A DNA stretch of 64,000 nucleotides from Pseudolactococcus plantarum (GCF_002441715.1 NZ_JXJX01000004.1:62001-126000), one strand, 5' to 3'. Shown: positions 16,841-26,035, numbered from the stretch's first letter. Program-made: numbers and translations. The notes: a model not told the origin generated them from the sequence alone.

Positions 16841-17223
16841 CAGAGAACGTTACAAGCGTATAAACTGTTACTTTTGGTAGGTATTTCACTCTGTGTTGTT
16901 TTACCTAGTGTTTTATTGATGATATCACATGCATATTGCTAGATACAATCGCTAAGTAGAGATCTATTCCATTGAAAATAAAATAAGCATCATAACTTAA
17001 CTGACATTTTTTTACGATAAAAACTTATTTCCATGCTATAATTAAATAGATTTGGTAATTCTCATGAAAATATCATTTTATTAATTCAAGGCTTATATAT
17101 CATAACTTGCTACTATACGTTATCGTATCACGTGTGCATGGATGGTTAATCATTTTGCCTTCAAACTGTTCATATTTTGAACAATCACTTACTAAAAACA
17201 ACTTCCAAACAGAAATGGATACA
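16841..17223 (+). promoter_or_regulatory. Intergenic stretch with promoter for the DUF2568 gene
   Basis: This 383-bp AT-rich stretch contains an extended -10, TGCTATAAT, at 17034-17042 on the plus strand, predicting a start near 17049. That gives a 5' leader of about 175 nt before the preferred start at 17224. A frame upstream of that start (from TTG at 17107) lacks a ribosome-binding site. I see no RNA gene or repeat here. Confidence 0.5.
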
Positions 17224-17571
17224 ATGAAAACCGCATTTTATATCGTAAATGCTTTGCGCTTTATAGCGGAAGTAATGACTCTGATTATTCTTATCACTTA
17301 CGGCCTCCGTTTTGCTTTCCCGTTGAATGTATTAATAGGCTTACTACTACCTGCTTGTTTATTGGTCATATGGGGTTTGTTTGTCTCACCAAAAGCAAAG
17401 GTTGTGCTAAGCATGTTGCTAAAATGCTTTATAGAAATCGTAATCTTTACAGCTGCTTATCTCATCTTTCATCACTTTTCACATACTCAGCTACCTATTT
17501 TATACTTGTGCTATGCCATCATCACAAGTATCTGTTCAAAAATAATTGATAGGCTTTTAGAAAGCAACTAA
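17224..17571 (+). CDS. DUF2568 (YrdB-like) small membrane protein
   Basis: Four-helix membrane protein of 115 aa from the ATG at 17224 (MKTAFYIVNALRFIAEV). This start gives the usual length of the DUF2568 family. Hydrophobic segments cover about residues 5-26, 32-50, 58-78 and 84-106. The Leu-Arg-Phe-x-x-Glu pattern in the first helix is typical of the family. Function is unknown. No good ribosome-binding site is visible at this start or at an ATG 9 nt upstream. It is monocistronic or loosely linked to the semiSWEET gene 92 nt downstream. Confidence 0.7.
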   Translation: MKTAFYIVNALRFIAEVMTLIILITYGLRFAFPLNVLIGLLLPACLLVIWGLFVSPKAKVVLSMLLKCFIEIVIFTAAYLIFHHFSHTQLPILYLCYAIITSICSKIIDRLLESN

Positions 17572-17663
17572 TATAGTTACACTTTCTATTTATTATTTAA
17601 TACACGCATCATATAGATGTCGTGATATATGACACGAAACCGTGTTTATCAAAAGGAGAATTC

Positions 17664-17924
17664 ATGAAATCAAAATTACACACATTAGTCGGTTCAATAG
17701 GCGCAACGATTGGTTTATTAGTATTTTTAGCTTACATCCCACAAATCATCTCTAATCTACAAGGCGACAAAAGCCAACCTTGGCAACCACTAATCGCTGG
17801 TATTTCTTGTTTTATCTGGGTACTGTACGGTCTCACAAACGAGCCTAAAAGAGATTATATTTTGATCGTACCCAACACGTTAGGTGTTATTCTTGGGATA
17901 TTGACTTTTATTACGTCATTATAA
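17664..17924 (+). CDS. SemiSWEET-type sugar transporter
   Basis: Bacterial SWEET half-transporter of 86 aa with three membrane helices; such proteins dimerise to form a sugar path. The PQ-loop motif is present as YIPQI in helix 1, followed by DKSQPWQPL, and the last helix holds NTLGVILGI, matching the conserved Asn-containing third helix of semiSWEETs. The start at 17664 is fixed by AAAGGAG 5 nt upstream; an earlier in-frame start at 17622 lacks one. It stands alone beside the sucrose uptake operon, but no shared regulation is visible. Confidence 0.85.
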   Translation: MKSKLHTLVGSIGATIGLLVFLAYIPQIISNLQGDKSQPWQPLIAGISCFIWVLYGLTNEPKRDYILIVPNTLGVILGILTFITSL

Positions 17925-18030
17925 ATGATTTGGCACGCTTTTTTATAAACTGAAATCAATATGATGTCAACAATCTGTGATGACGTTTTGATACTCGAGC
18001 AACACAGGATGTTTAACATATAGCATAAGA

Positions 18031-18064
18031 AAAAAAGCCCTTGGACAATGCCAAAGGCTTTTTT
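18031..18064 (-). terminator. Terminator of the sus operon
   Basis: AAAAAAGCC...GGCTTTTTT hairpin with a CCAA/TTGG inner stem, overlapping the last base of susR on the minus strand. No other structure was noted between 17925 and 18030. Confidence 0.85.
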
Positions 18065-19035
18065 CATCTTGTCGTGCCACGCTGAATAAATGTCACATCA
18101 AGTAGCTGTTCCTTTTGGATTTCTTCTCCCTTAGCTAACGATATCACCATATCTACAGCACATTTAGCCATTTCTTCAGTGGGCTGCTTAATAGTAGAGA
18201 CAACATAATCACGTTCAGCACTCATTTTGATGCCATCACAGCCTATCAGTTGCACATCTTCAGGAACTTTTCTCCCCAATTCATCCAAAACTGTTAATAC
18301 ATCAAGCGCTTCGTAGTCATTGATTGCAAATATACCATTAATGGTTGGGTGTGCAATCAAAAATTGTTTTATTTGCGATTTGTTGTCTAATACAGGTTCT
18401 AGCATATCAAGTTTTGAAAAGCGTACATTTGCTTTTTTAGCTTCGCCTTCAAAACTTTCACCACGCTCCATTGTCCTATTTTTGATTAGGTTATGCGACC
18501 CGATATAAGCAAGGTGGGTTGCTTCACTGCCTACCAAGACTTCAAAAGCTAATTGTCCAATTCTTTTGTTATCACTGGCTACATAGGCAACATCTTGTGT
18601 AAAAAGTCGATCAATACTGACAAATGGAATGCCATCACTGATATAATTTTCAATATCAGTATAGGTAATCGCAATAATCCCATCACACCGATTTTGATCA
18701 ACTAATTTAACATACTCAACCTCTTTTTCAGATTGTCCATCGCTATTACAAAGATAGAGCTTATAATCATGTTGAGATAAAAATTTTTCAACATGATAAG
18801 CAAATTCTGAAAAAAAGGGATGCCAAATAGTTGGTACAATCAGCGCAACTGTATGAGTCATTGCGCGTTTGAGTCCTCTTGCTGTCTCATCAGGAATAAA
18901 ATCTAAGGCTTGAATCGCTTGCGTCACTTTTTCATAAGTAGACTGCTTAACTTTAGTGCCATTGATCATTCTAGAAACTGTACCTACCCCTACACCAGCT
19001 AAATTGGCCACATCTTTCATCGTTGCTTTTTTCAT
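18064..19035 (-). CDS. susR: LacI-family repressor of the sucrose/fructan operon
   Basis: Transcription repressor of 323 aa with an N-terminal HTH (MKDVANLAGVGVGTVSRMING) and a periplasmic-binding-protein-like sugar-sensing domain. It is the last gene of an ABC transporter-GH32 hydrolase operon, 31 nt after the hydrolase, in the same order as susT1-susT2-susX-susH-susR of Streptococcus pneumoniae. Its probable operators are the two GGAAACGTTTC palindromes around the promoter at the operon's head. The CG-centred palindrome fits LacI-family binding. The inducer (sucrose, its phosphate, or a fructo-oligosaccharide) cannot be deduced. Confidence 0.85.
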   Translation of the reverse strand: MKKATMKDVANLAGVGVGTVSRMINGTKVKQSTYEKVTQAIQALDFIPDETARGLKRAMTHTVALIVPTIWHPFFSEFAYHVEKFLSQHDYKLYLCNSDGQSEKEVEYVKLVDQNRCDGIIAITYTDIENYISDGIPFVSIDRLFTQDVAYVASDNKRIGQLAFEVLVGSEATHLAYIGSHNLIKNRTMERGESFEGEAKKANVRFSKLDMLEPVLDNKSQIKQFLIAHPTINGIFAINDYEALDVLTVLDELGRKVPEDVQLIGCDGIKMSAERDYVVSTIKQPTEEMAKCAVDMVISLAKGEEIQKEQLLDVTFIQRGTTR

Positions 19036-19066
19036 GTCATACCCTGCTATCTAATAGACTTTTATG

Positions 19067-20440
19067 CTATTTATATATTGACACTTGGAAAGATTCTGAT
19101 TGGATTTGTATTTTTCCATTTTCTGATTTTGGATAATAAGTATTTGAAAAAACGTATTCATTATTGATGATCAGCTCAATACTTGAAACATCTACCACAA
19201 GTGTTAGTTTGATTTTATCACAGGGTATACGACATTGTCTAATACTTTTATCATTTGCTGAATCTTTAATCTTATTTCCTATCTGACTTCTATCAAACGT
19301 TAATAGTTGGTCCAAGTATGTTATCTTAACATACTCGTCTTTCGTACCAATCTTAATTGTAAACTCTTGATTAAATTCCCCTGTTAACAAAGGTACTAGT
19401 TCAGTTTCAAAATGCGTCTGATGATCGTAATGGGTTACTTCTTTAAATAGATCATAAAATTCGCTGATATAATCTTGTTTCATGATACCATCCTGAAGGT
19501 TTAAAACTTTCGGGATAGTCATAGAACCAGCCCATAGATGCCCCAGATCATCAGTCGGTATATTTCTGCCCCACATCTGCTCCCACGCTATCATAATGCG
19601 CCGATTCTTATCATCTAACAGCGTTTGTGGTGCATAAAAATCTAACCCACCATCTATTTCCTCTACAGATTCAGTAACGAATTGTCCTGTTTCCCAATCT
19701 ACTTTTCCGATAAACCAGACTGAACTATTGACGTTGGTAAAACGAAAGTCATCAGCTTCAAATCCAATGGGGGAAACAATTAAAACATCCTTATCACCAA
19801 GTGAAAACAAATCAGGGCATTCCCAGATTAAGCCTTGACCCTTTTTTGCCTCCAAAAATTTTGATTTAAAAGTCCAATTTTCCAAATCAGCACTTTCAAA
19901 CAACAGCACATTACCGACATTATTCTCTGTTGAGGCAACAAGTGAATAATATAATTCCCCATGTTTAAAAAGTTTAGGATCTCTAAAATCTCTAGTATTG
20001 TCCACTTGTCTCTCATCAATGACAGGATTATTTTTAAATTTTTTAAAGTGAATACCATCCTGACTTTTTGCCAGACATTGGACTTGACGTATTTCACCAT
20101 CATTGTCCACATGTCCTGTATACATCAGTACTAATTCATCATCAATAACCAAAGCTGTTCCAGAAAAACAACCGTCTTTATCATATGCTTGATCCGGTAT
20201 CAATGCCACAGGTAAATGCTCCCAATGAATCAAATCATGACTTTTTGCATGTCCCCAATGCATTGGTCCCCATTTTGCACTATAAGGGTGATACTGATAG
20301 AAAAGGTGATAAGCACCTTTATAGTAAACAAAGCCATTTGGATCATTTATCCACCCAATTGGTGCTGAAAAATGTATTTTTGATTTATAACGTTGCGTCA
20401 CATCCCCTTGATGTTTGTCAATCCACTCATTAACTGTCAT
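19067..20440 (-). CDS. susH: Glycoside hydrolase family 32 (sucrose/fructan hydrolase)
   Basis: Intracellular beta-fructofuranosidase of 457 aa. It has the five-bladed GH32 signatures: the nucleophile Asp in WINDPNG near residue 34, the stabiliser Asp in RDFRDPK, and the acid/base Glu in WECPDLF. No signal peptide is seen, so it acts on imported sugar. Because it sits with an ABC transporter and not a PTS, the substrate is probably unphosphorylated sucrose or short fructans. The ATG at 20440 is preferred; the GTG at 20446 lies inside the AAGGAAG ribosome-binding site. It follows susX by 12 nt. Confidence 0.93.
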   Translation of the reverse strand: MTVNEWIDKHQGDVTQRYKSKIHFSAPIGWINDPNGFVYYKGAYHLFYQYHPYSAKWGPMHWGHAKSHDLIHWEHLPVALIPDQAYDKDGCFSGTALVIDDELVLMYTGHVDNDGEIRQVQCLAKSQDGIHFKKFKNNPVIDERQVDNTRDFRDPKLFKHGELYYSLVASTENNVGNVLLFESADLENWTFKSKFLEAKKGQGLIWECPDLFSLGDKDVLIVSPIGFEADDFRFTNVNSSVWFIGKVDWETGQFVTESVEEIDGGLDFYAPQTLLDDKNRRIMIAWEQMWGRNIPTDDLGHLWAGSMTIPKVLNLQDGIMKQDYISEFYDLFKEVTHYDHQTHFETELVPLLTGEFNQEFTIKIGTKDEYVKITYLDQLLTFDRSQIGNKIKDSANDKSIRQCRIPCDKIKLTLVVDVSSIELIINNEYVFSNTYYPKSENGKIQIQSESFQVSIYK

Positions 20441-20452
20441 AGACACTTCCTT

Positions 20453-22060
20453 TTATTTAATATAATTATCATAATTAGTTTGTTTTATTTTTAGCCATTC
20501 ATCTAAACCGTAAGCTTTAAGCTGTTTGATATAAACATCCCACTCTTGGTCTATAGTTCCCTTTGTAATCCATTCATCACGTTTTTGTGTGATATAGTCT
20601 TGCATATCGGCATCAATATCAGCAATTCTCTTTGTGTCCTGTTTACTCATGAAGATATTAGGATAATTGAATTCATTATTGACATGTGGGAAGATATATT
20701 TTGACATCAAATCTAAGCGCCATTTAGCATCATCAGGCATGGTAGTATATTTACCATAATAAGCATTTAGAACGGCTAATGGGCCACCTACAGATGTTTT
20801 TTGACGTAGTTCAACTGGTGATGTTCCGCCTAATGGCTCATGTGTTAATTTATTGGCTGCTTGATCATATTTAAAGATATTTTGACCTTTTTCGCCATAA
20901 GTTCCCCAGTTATTTTGAATAGATTGCACTGGTGCATACATTTGATCAATCCATTTTGCTGTTAATTCCATATTTTTATTAGCAGAAGTCACCACAAATC
21001 GATCTCGGGAAAATCCAAAGTTATTTGTTCTGGTCACGTTAATTTTACCATCTTCTCTTGCTAGTGGTTGATACATGACATAATCATCTCCAGGTCCTGT
21101 CACATTATGTGGATCCCAGGTAAAGTATAAACCATATTTTTCATCAGCACCTTTAGCAACATATCTAGACCAATCTTGTTCAAAACTTTCCGTATCAATC
21201 AAGCCTTCACTATAACATTTGTTCAAATATTTTATAGCTTCTTTATAAGCATTAGTGTTGGCTGTAAATTGAACTTTTCCATCGTTATTAACAATCAGAT
21301 GCTGTCCATTATCCCCACTACCATCTCCAAATGCTGCAAATAACATTTTCAAATCATTCCCATCATCACTTGACATAAAGCTCAATGGAATTTCATCTTT
21401 CTTACCATTGCCGTTTGGATCTTTTTCTTTGAAAGCTTTTAGAACGTCGTATAAGTCTTTAGCAGTTTTAGGCTGTGATAACCCTAATTTATTCAACCAT
21501 TTTTGATTAATCCAGCCCAGGGAATTTACGGTATGAATAGATTCCTTGCCTTTTCCTAACTCTTCAATCCATGGTAAAGAATAGATATGCCCATCTGGTG
21601 CTGTTAACATTTTTTTATACTCTGGAGAGGCTTTAAAAACCGCTTGTAAGTTAGGCATATATTTTTCAATCGCCTCTTCAAGTGGCACAATCACACCATT
21701 TTTTGCCCAAGTTAGTAAATCTTGCTCACTAGCTTGTGCATTGAATATCGCATCAGGTAGCGCTCCTGAGGCAATATCAAGATTACGTTTTTCAGCGAAG
21801 TCATTTGGATAATTAGTCCAATTCACTTTAACGTTACTTTGTTTTTCAATTCTCTTAAAAATAGTCATATCATTTGGATCTTTTGGCGCAACCTGATTTT
21901 CCGATGTCAGTATATTCAAAGATACGCTTTTCTTAAGTGGAAAACTAATATTTTTTAACCCATAATCTTCAGAAGCTGTCTCTTTTTTTGCCTTACTCCC
22001 ACACCCCACTAAAGCAACGGCTGAGATTAGTACAATACTAGCTGTAAGTAATTTTTTCAT
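20453..22060 (-). CDS. susX: Sugar ABC transporter substrate-binding lipoprotein
   Basis: Extracellular solute-binding lipoprotein of 535 aa, of the large LplA-like type found with unfused twin permeases. A signal peptide ends in lipobox VALVGCG, giving a lipid-anchored Cys near residue 20. The mature part has typical binding-protein stretches (GALPDAIFNAQ, NGVIVPLEEAIEKYMPN) that occur in oligosaccharide-binding homologues. The ATG is supported by AAGGAG 7 nt upstream. It follows susT2 after a 50-nt gap and precedes the GH32 gene. No dedicated ATPase is encoded here; a shared MsmK-type ATPase elsewhere is likely. Confidence 0.9.
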   Translation of the reverse strand: MKKLLTASIVLISAVALVGCGSKAKKETASEDYGLKNISFPLKKSVSLNILTSENQVAPKDPNDMTIFKRIEKQSNVKVNWTNYPNDFAEKRNLDIASGALPDAIFNAQASEQDLLTWAKNGVIVPLEEAIEKYMPNLQAVFKASPEYKKMLTAPDGHIYSLPWIEELGKGKESIHTVNSLGWINQKWLNKLGLSQPKTAKDLYDVLKAFKEKDPNGNGKKDEIPLSFMSSDDGNDLKMLFAAFGDGSGDNGQHLIVNNDGKVQFTANTNAYKEAIKYLNKCYSEGLIDTESFEQDWSRYVAKGADEKYGLYFTWDPHNVTGPGDDYVMYQPLAREDGKINVTRTNNFGFSRDRFVVTSANKNMELTAKWIDQMYAPVQSIQNNWGTYGEKGQNIFKYDQAANKLTHEPLGGTSPVELRQKTSVGGPLAVLNAYYGKYTTMPDDAKWRLDLMSKYIFPHVNNEFNYPNIFMSKQDTKRIADIDADMQDYITQKRDEWITKGTIDQEWDVYIKQLKAYGLDEWLKIKQTNYDNYIK

Positions 22061-22110
22061 CTAAATTCTCCTTTATAAATTGTCTCAATGTTTTTAATGA
22101 TTTCAATTGG

Positions 22111-22995
22111 TTAACCTTTGAGCGAACCAACCATAACGCCTTTATCAAAATATTTTTGGAAAAATGGATACATGACAACAAGTGGTAAACTCGATATAAT
22201 GATTGTTGCATATTTAATTAATTGAGCAACTTTTTCCATTTCTGCCATAGCAGCTTGAGCCCCAACCATATTTGTATCAATCTGATTTTGTATTAAAATA
22301 TTACGTAGCACGAGCTGTAATGGCTGTAAATCAGTATTTTTAATATAGATCATGGCATCAAAGTAGCCATTCCACTGACCGACAAACGCATATAGAAACA
22401 AGACAAACATGATTGGTTTAGCTAATGGCAGCATAATTTTCCAAAAAATTTGCATTTGATTTGCGCCATCAATTACTGCTGCCTCCTCAATCTCATTGGG
22501 AAGTCCTTGAAAATAAGTTTTAGCTAAAATAATATTCCAAACATTGATTGCACCGGGTACGATAATTGCCCATGCAGTATCAAGCATACCTAGATCTTTA
22601 ACAACTAAATATGTCGGAATTAAACCGCCTCCAAAAAACATGGTAATCAGAAATAAATAAGTAATAACTCTTCTACCCACAAAGTCAGGTTTAGACAGCG
22701 GATAGGCACATAGCATGGTTACAGCGGTAGAGAAGAAGGCAAACCCAAATGAATAAAGTAGTGAATTGATAAATCCTCTTAATATCGAGCCATTGGCTAA
22801 TACTTTTTTATAGCCACTCAACGTCCAATCACTTAAGTGAAAACTGATTCCTTTACTCATCAAACTATCTGGTGACTGAAAACTCGCTGCTAATACGTAT
22901 AAGAGTGGCACAACAGTGATGGTCACTAATAAAAACAAGAGGATTTTATTAACGACAAGGACTCGCTTATCAAAAGCAGTATAATGTTTATTCAT
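22111..22995 (-). CDS. susT2: Sugar ABC transporter permease (CUT1, LplC-like)
   Basis: Membrane permease of 294 aa with six predicted helices. The EAA loop is EAAVIDGANQMQIFWKIMLPLAKP, contacting the ATPase. It is of the LplC/YtcP type that pairs with an LplB-type partner. It starts 2 nt after susT1, whose final codons supply the GAGGGG ribosome-binding site. Together with susT1 and susX it should import sucrose or fructo-oligosaccharides. Confidence 0.92.
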   Translation of the reverse strand: MNKHYTAFDKRVLVVNKILLFLLVTITVVPLLYVLAASFQSPDSLMSKGISFHLSDWTLSGYKKVLANGSILRGFINSLLYSFGFAFFSTAVTMLCAYPLSKPDFVGRRVITYLFLITMFFGGGLIPTYLVVKDLGMLDTAWAIIVPGAINVWNIILAKTYFQGLPNEIEEAAVIDGANQMQIFWKIMLPLAKPIMFVLFLYAFVGQWNGYFDAMIYIKNTDLQPLQLVLRNILIQNQIDTNMVGAQAAMAEMEKVAQLIKYATIIISSLPLVVMYPFFQKYFDKGVMVGSLKG

Positions 22996-22997
22996 GT

Positions 22998-23912
22998 TTA
23001 CAACCCCTCTCCATCATTTAACTTTTTAACGACCTGATTTACGCTGACAAGTAAGATAAGATTAATGACTGAATTAAATAAGCCAACTGCTGTAGAATAG
23101 CTATAATCGCCAGACTGCAACCCTACTTTATACACATAAGTTGCTATAATTTCTGAACTCGGTAAATTCATCGTTGTTTGTAGTAAATATGCCTTTTCAT
23201 ATCCAATACTCATAATGCCACCAGCTGCGAGTATAAAACTAATTGTCATGACAGGTTTTAGTGCCGGTAAATCAATATGCCAAATTCTTTGAAAAATATT
23301 AGCACCATCAATTTCTGCCGCCTCAACTAGTTCTGGAGAGACATTCGCTAATGTTGCCGTATATAGTATTGAAGACCACCCAATGCCTTGCCATATGCCA
23401 GAAAAGATATATAGTGGTCTAAAATAATTTGCACTCGTCATAAATGGTAAAGTTTTACCAGTCAAACTTTGAATGATATGGTTTATAGGCCCTTTATTTG
23501 CAAAAAACAAGAATAACATCCCGGCAATAATGACAACAGAAATAAAATTAGGTGCGTACAAAATCAGTTGTAATTTCTTCTTTAATTTATCACTTGCAAT
23601 CAAATTAAATGATAATGCGAGAATAATAGGTGGGAAAAATCCTAATAATAATCCGTAAACACTTAGCTTTAGGGTATTCCCTAGTAAAATAGGAAAATTT
23701 GGGGATGAGATAAAGCGACTAAAATGTTCTAACCCAACCCACTCACTTCCCATAATTCCATTGAGCGGATTATAATTTTTAAAGGCTATCAAAAGCCCAT
23801 AGATCGGGACATATTTAAAGACAATCGTCAAAATTACTGCAGGAGCAACTAGTAAATATAACATATAGTTGTTCTTGACATAGTGGTATTTTTCCACCAA
23901 ATTGTTTTTCAT
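22998..23912 (-). CDS. susT1: Sugar ABC transporter permease (CUT1, LplB-like)
   Basis: First gene of the sus operon, a 304-aa permease with six predicted helices. Its EAA loop is EAAEIDGANIFQRIWHIDLPALKP. The start is supported by AGAAGGAG 7 nt upstream. Promoter and two operator palindromes lie directly upstream. As an unfused LplB-like permease it belongs with the LplC-like one downstream. No ATPase gene lies in the operon, which is also the case for the pneumococcal sus locus. Confidence 0.92.
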   Translation of the reverse strand: MKNNLVEKYHYVKNNYMLYLLVAPAVILTIVFKYVPIYGLLIAFKNYNPLNGIMGSEWVGLEHFSRFISSPNFPILLGNTLKLSVYGLLLGFFPPIILALSFNLIASDKLKKKLQLILYAPNFISVVIIAGMLFLFFANKGPINHIIQSLTGKTLPFMTSANYFRPLYIFSGIWQGIGWSSILYTATLANVSPELVEAAEIDGANIFQRIWHIDLPALKPVMTISFILAAGGIMSIGYEKAYLLQTTMNLPSSEIIATYVYKVGLQSGDYSYSTAVGLFNSVINLILLVSVNQVVKKLNDGEGL

Positions 23913-23929
23913 ATCATTCTCCTTCTAAC

Positions 23930-24029
23930 GGAAACGTTTCCAAAATAGCTCATTTGTATGCGCTTTCATCTATAAATTAATATTATCATAAGAATAAATG
24001 GGTGTCAACACTTTTTTGGAAACGTTTCT
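23930..24029 (-). promoter_or_regulatory. sus promoter between two GGAAACGTTTC operators
   Basis: On the minus strand TTGACA (24003-24008) and TAATAT (23980-23985) are 17 bp apart. The palindrome GGAAACGTTTCC at 23930-23941 lies downstream of the predicted start, and a near copy GGAAACGTTTCT at 24018-24029 lies upstream of the -35. Centres are 88 bp apart. Both fit a LacI-family repressor; the ends deviate from a classical cre, so SusR is a better candidate than CcpA. Confidence 0.8.
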
Positions 24030-24048
24030 ATTTTTATTGATAAATTAA

Positions 24049-24078
24049 ACAGCTTACCTAAAAACTCAGATAAGCTGT
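24049..24078 (-). terminator. Terminator after the DUF4097 gene
   Basis: ACAGCTTA/TAAGCTGT stem with a 14-nt loop, followed on the minus strand by a modest T-rich tail. It separates the stress-like operon from the sus promoter. Confidence 0.65.
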
Positions 24079-24085
24079 ATATTTT

Positions 24086-24928
24086 TTAATTTATAGAAAT
24101 ATCACCAGTTTCATTTCTAATGCATAAATCGGCTCTTGCCTTAGTCGTCTTGTTCGCAATTTGTTCCCGAGATATCTCTTTATCGCCATTGGTCGTCATC
24201 AAATAGTATGGTGGCAAACCTGTATCTTTAATATAAATATCACCAGTTTGGTTAATGATTTTACCACCTAGTAAGATCTTACTGTCTTCAACTTCAATAT
24301 CTCCGCTTATATTTTGAAAAGTTGCTTGATCAAACGTCACACGATACATTAACATATCTTCATTTTGTGCTGATATATTAGCACTTGTTGCTGAAACTGT
24401 ATTAAATGTAATGATACCATTTTCATTATTTGCTGAAATTGATGGGATCTGATTCAGATTTTTAAAAGTTAGGTTACCATATTGATTACTAGCATAAACT
24501 GACTTAATAGGAGACTTATCGGGTATGACTATGGTAATTTTTGATGCCGGTTCACCTAAACTAAAAATCGTTTGATCATTTACAGTATTGTTTTGTTTGA
24601 TCGTTAGTGTATCCGATTTAAACGATACAGATAAGACTTTTTCTGATTGTTTAGGGCTATAATAGGTTAGGTTAATCTCAAATTTAGCTCCTGTCGTTAC
24701 AACAATATCAGAATTAGTCGCATCAATATGAATTGCGTTAACTTTTGATTCATCCGATGGAAACGCTTTCATGGTGCTGTTGAGGTTTATTGTATTGGCT
24801 TGAGCATACTTGAACCCATTATGCCAGAATAAGCTACTAGGTTTGTGAACTTTCCAAATTTCATAAGCACTTACGCTACCAATAATTAATAATATGACGC
24901 CTACTATCAATATGCTTTTACGATTCAT
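24086..24928 (-). CDS. DUF4097 family membrane-anchored protein
   Basis: Protein of 280 aa with one N-terminal membrane helix (residues about 5-23) and an extracellular repetitive beta-rich domain, the DUF4097 putative adhesin fold seen in repeats such as NSDIVVTTGAK, ASNQYGNLTFKNL and NISGDIEVEDSKI. It is the third gene of a PadR-DUF1700-DUF4097 set, a widespread Firmicute arrangement linked to cell-envelope stress responses. The start overlaps the DUF1700 gene by 11 bp. Biochemical function is unknown. Confidence 0.85.
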   Translation of the reverse strand: MNRKSILIVGVILLIIGSVSAYEIWKVHKPSSLFWHNGFKYAQANTINLNSTMKAFPSDESKVNAIHIDATNSDIVVTTGAKFEINLTYYSPKQSEKVLSVSFKSDTLTIKQNNTVNDQTIFSLGEPASKITIVIPDKSPIKSVYASNQYGNLTFKNLNQIPSISANNENGIITFNTVSATSANISAQNEDMLMYRVTFDQATFQNISGDIEVEDSKILLGGKIINQTGDIYIKDTGLPPYYLMTTNGDKEISREQIANKTTKARADLCIRNETGDISIN

Positions 24929-25514
24929 GTCTCACTCCTTTTTTATTGACCATTTTTTTACCTATCCACTTTATGACAAGATTAAACATAAGTTTTAACC
25001 AGTTAATGACGATCAAACTAATTGGTGATAAAATCATTACCAAGCCGATCAAGGTGATACCACAGGAAATATAAAACAGACCTCCTAATACTGACTGAGT
25101 TAATATTAAAATACCACCTATACTGCTGATAACTCCTGCAATACCTATGGCTCCTATAAAAATTAACACTGTTAAGACAAGTGTTATAAAGATTATCAAA
25201 ACTGCAAATATGACGGCTAAAAAAGCAATCATCACTGGAATTAAAATAGGCGAGGCAAACACTGCCTGAATAATGACCCGAGCAAGTTTAAAAGGTGATT
25301 TTGTATTTTCAAAGCTTACCTCTTTTTCATCGCCTACATAATAATCAGCTAATAGTCTTCTTGCCAAATTTTTAGGTGTACCTAACTCAGCAACTGCTTG
25401 TGCATCTGTTAAATGTCCCTCGTAGATATAAGCTTCATAATAAAACAATGCTTCTTGTCTTTCTTCTTCTGGTAAACCAATTAGATTTTCTGCTAAATCT
25501 TCTATGTAGTTCAT
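24918..25514 (-). CDS. DUF1700 (HAAS-domain) membrane protein
   Basis: Membrane protein of 198 aa. Residues 1-50 form the helical HAAS/DUF1700 start (MNYIEDLAENLIGLPEEERQ, then YYEAYIYEG), followed by four to five hydrophobic helices. The ATG at 25514 is chosen: AGGAGG lies 6 nt upstream, and it overlaps the padR stop by 4 bp as ATGA. It is the middle gene of the PadR-DUF1700-DUF4097 operon. Such HAAS proteins are thought to sense with a partner PadR protein. Confidence 0.88.
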   Translation of the reverse strand: MNYIEDLAENLIGLPEEERQEALFYYEAYIYEGHLTDAQAVAELGTPKNLARRLLADYYVGDEKEVSFENTKSPFKLARVIIQAVFASPILIPVMIAFLAVIFAVLIIFITLVLTVLIFIGAIGIAGVISSIGGILILTQSVLGGLFYISCGITLIGLVMILSPISLIVINWLKLMFNLVIKWIGKKMVNKKGVRHES

Positions 25515-25822
25515 GAAATCCCTCCTAAAAGTGTTGTTATTTTTGTTGCAAATTTTTGCCATTCATCTTTAATCTCGTCTAAATGCTTAAGACCTAGAGG
25601 CGTAATCTGATAATAGCGCCTCATACGACCTTCAAATGCCTCATCATATGTGATTAAATCACCACTTTTTTGTAACCTTCTGAGAACTGGATACATGGTC
25701 GATTCTGAAACATGGACATATTTTTGTGTTTCTTTTGTTAAGAGATAGCCATACATATCCTGTTTTTCCAGAATTGCAAGGACACTACCGTCTAATAAAA
25801 GTGTCGGCACCTGAATACTCAT
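25511..25822 (-). CDS. PadR-family transcriptional regulator
   Basis: Small winged-helix repressor of 103 aa (PadR-s2 type). Recognisable features are LAILEKQDMYGYLLTKE, STMYPVLRRLQKSGDL and GRMRRYYQITPLG, the recognition helix and wing. It heads the operon with DUF1700 and DUF4097 and most likely represses its own promoter: inverted and direct copies of AATACTAT flank and interrupt the -35/-10 region upstream. The inducing signal is unknown. Confidence 0.92.
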   Translation of the reverse strand: MSIQVPTLLLDGSVLAILEKQDMYGYLLTKETQKYVHVSESTMYPVLRRLQKSGDLITYDEAFEGRMRRYYQITPLGLKHLDEIKDEWQKFATKITTLLGGIS

Positions 25823-25836
25823 ACTATTTCTCCTTC

Positions 25837-25888
25837 AATACTATTTTGTATATAGTATTATATTATATGAAAAATAGTATTGTGTCAA
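25837..25888 (-). promoter_or_regulatory. padR promoter with AATACTAT operator repeats
   Basis: Minus-strand TTGACA (25883-25888), 17 bp, TAATAT (25860-25865). An inverted pair AATACTAT/ATAGTATT spans 25837-25859 next to the start site, and a third copy lies in the spacer between -35 and -10 (25873-25881). The layout suggests autorepression. Confidence 0.75.
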
Positions 25889-25925
25889 ATATAAAAATAA
25901 GAATAATTATATTTTGGATATATAA

Positions 25926-25956
25926 AAAATCGGCAATGTAATACCATTACCGATTT
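25926..25956 (-). terminator. Terminator after the MFS transporter gene
   Basis: AATCGG...CCGATT stem with one mismatch and an AATG/CATT extension, followed on the minus strand by TTTTTTATA. The rest of 25957-26035 holds nothing clear. Confidence 0.8.
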
Positions 25957-26035
25957 ACTTAATGTAGCCCAATTAAATTTATGTTACGAAACATTTTCTA
26001 ACATTGAACATAGCAACAAAGTAGATGAAAGACCA

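Noticed and set aside
24758-24771. cre-like TGGAAACGCTTTCA inside the DUF4097 gene.
   Set aside because: It has a mismatch in a conserved position and lies deep in coding sequence, away from a promoter.
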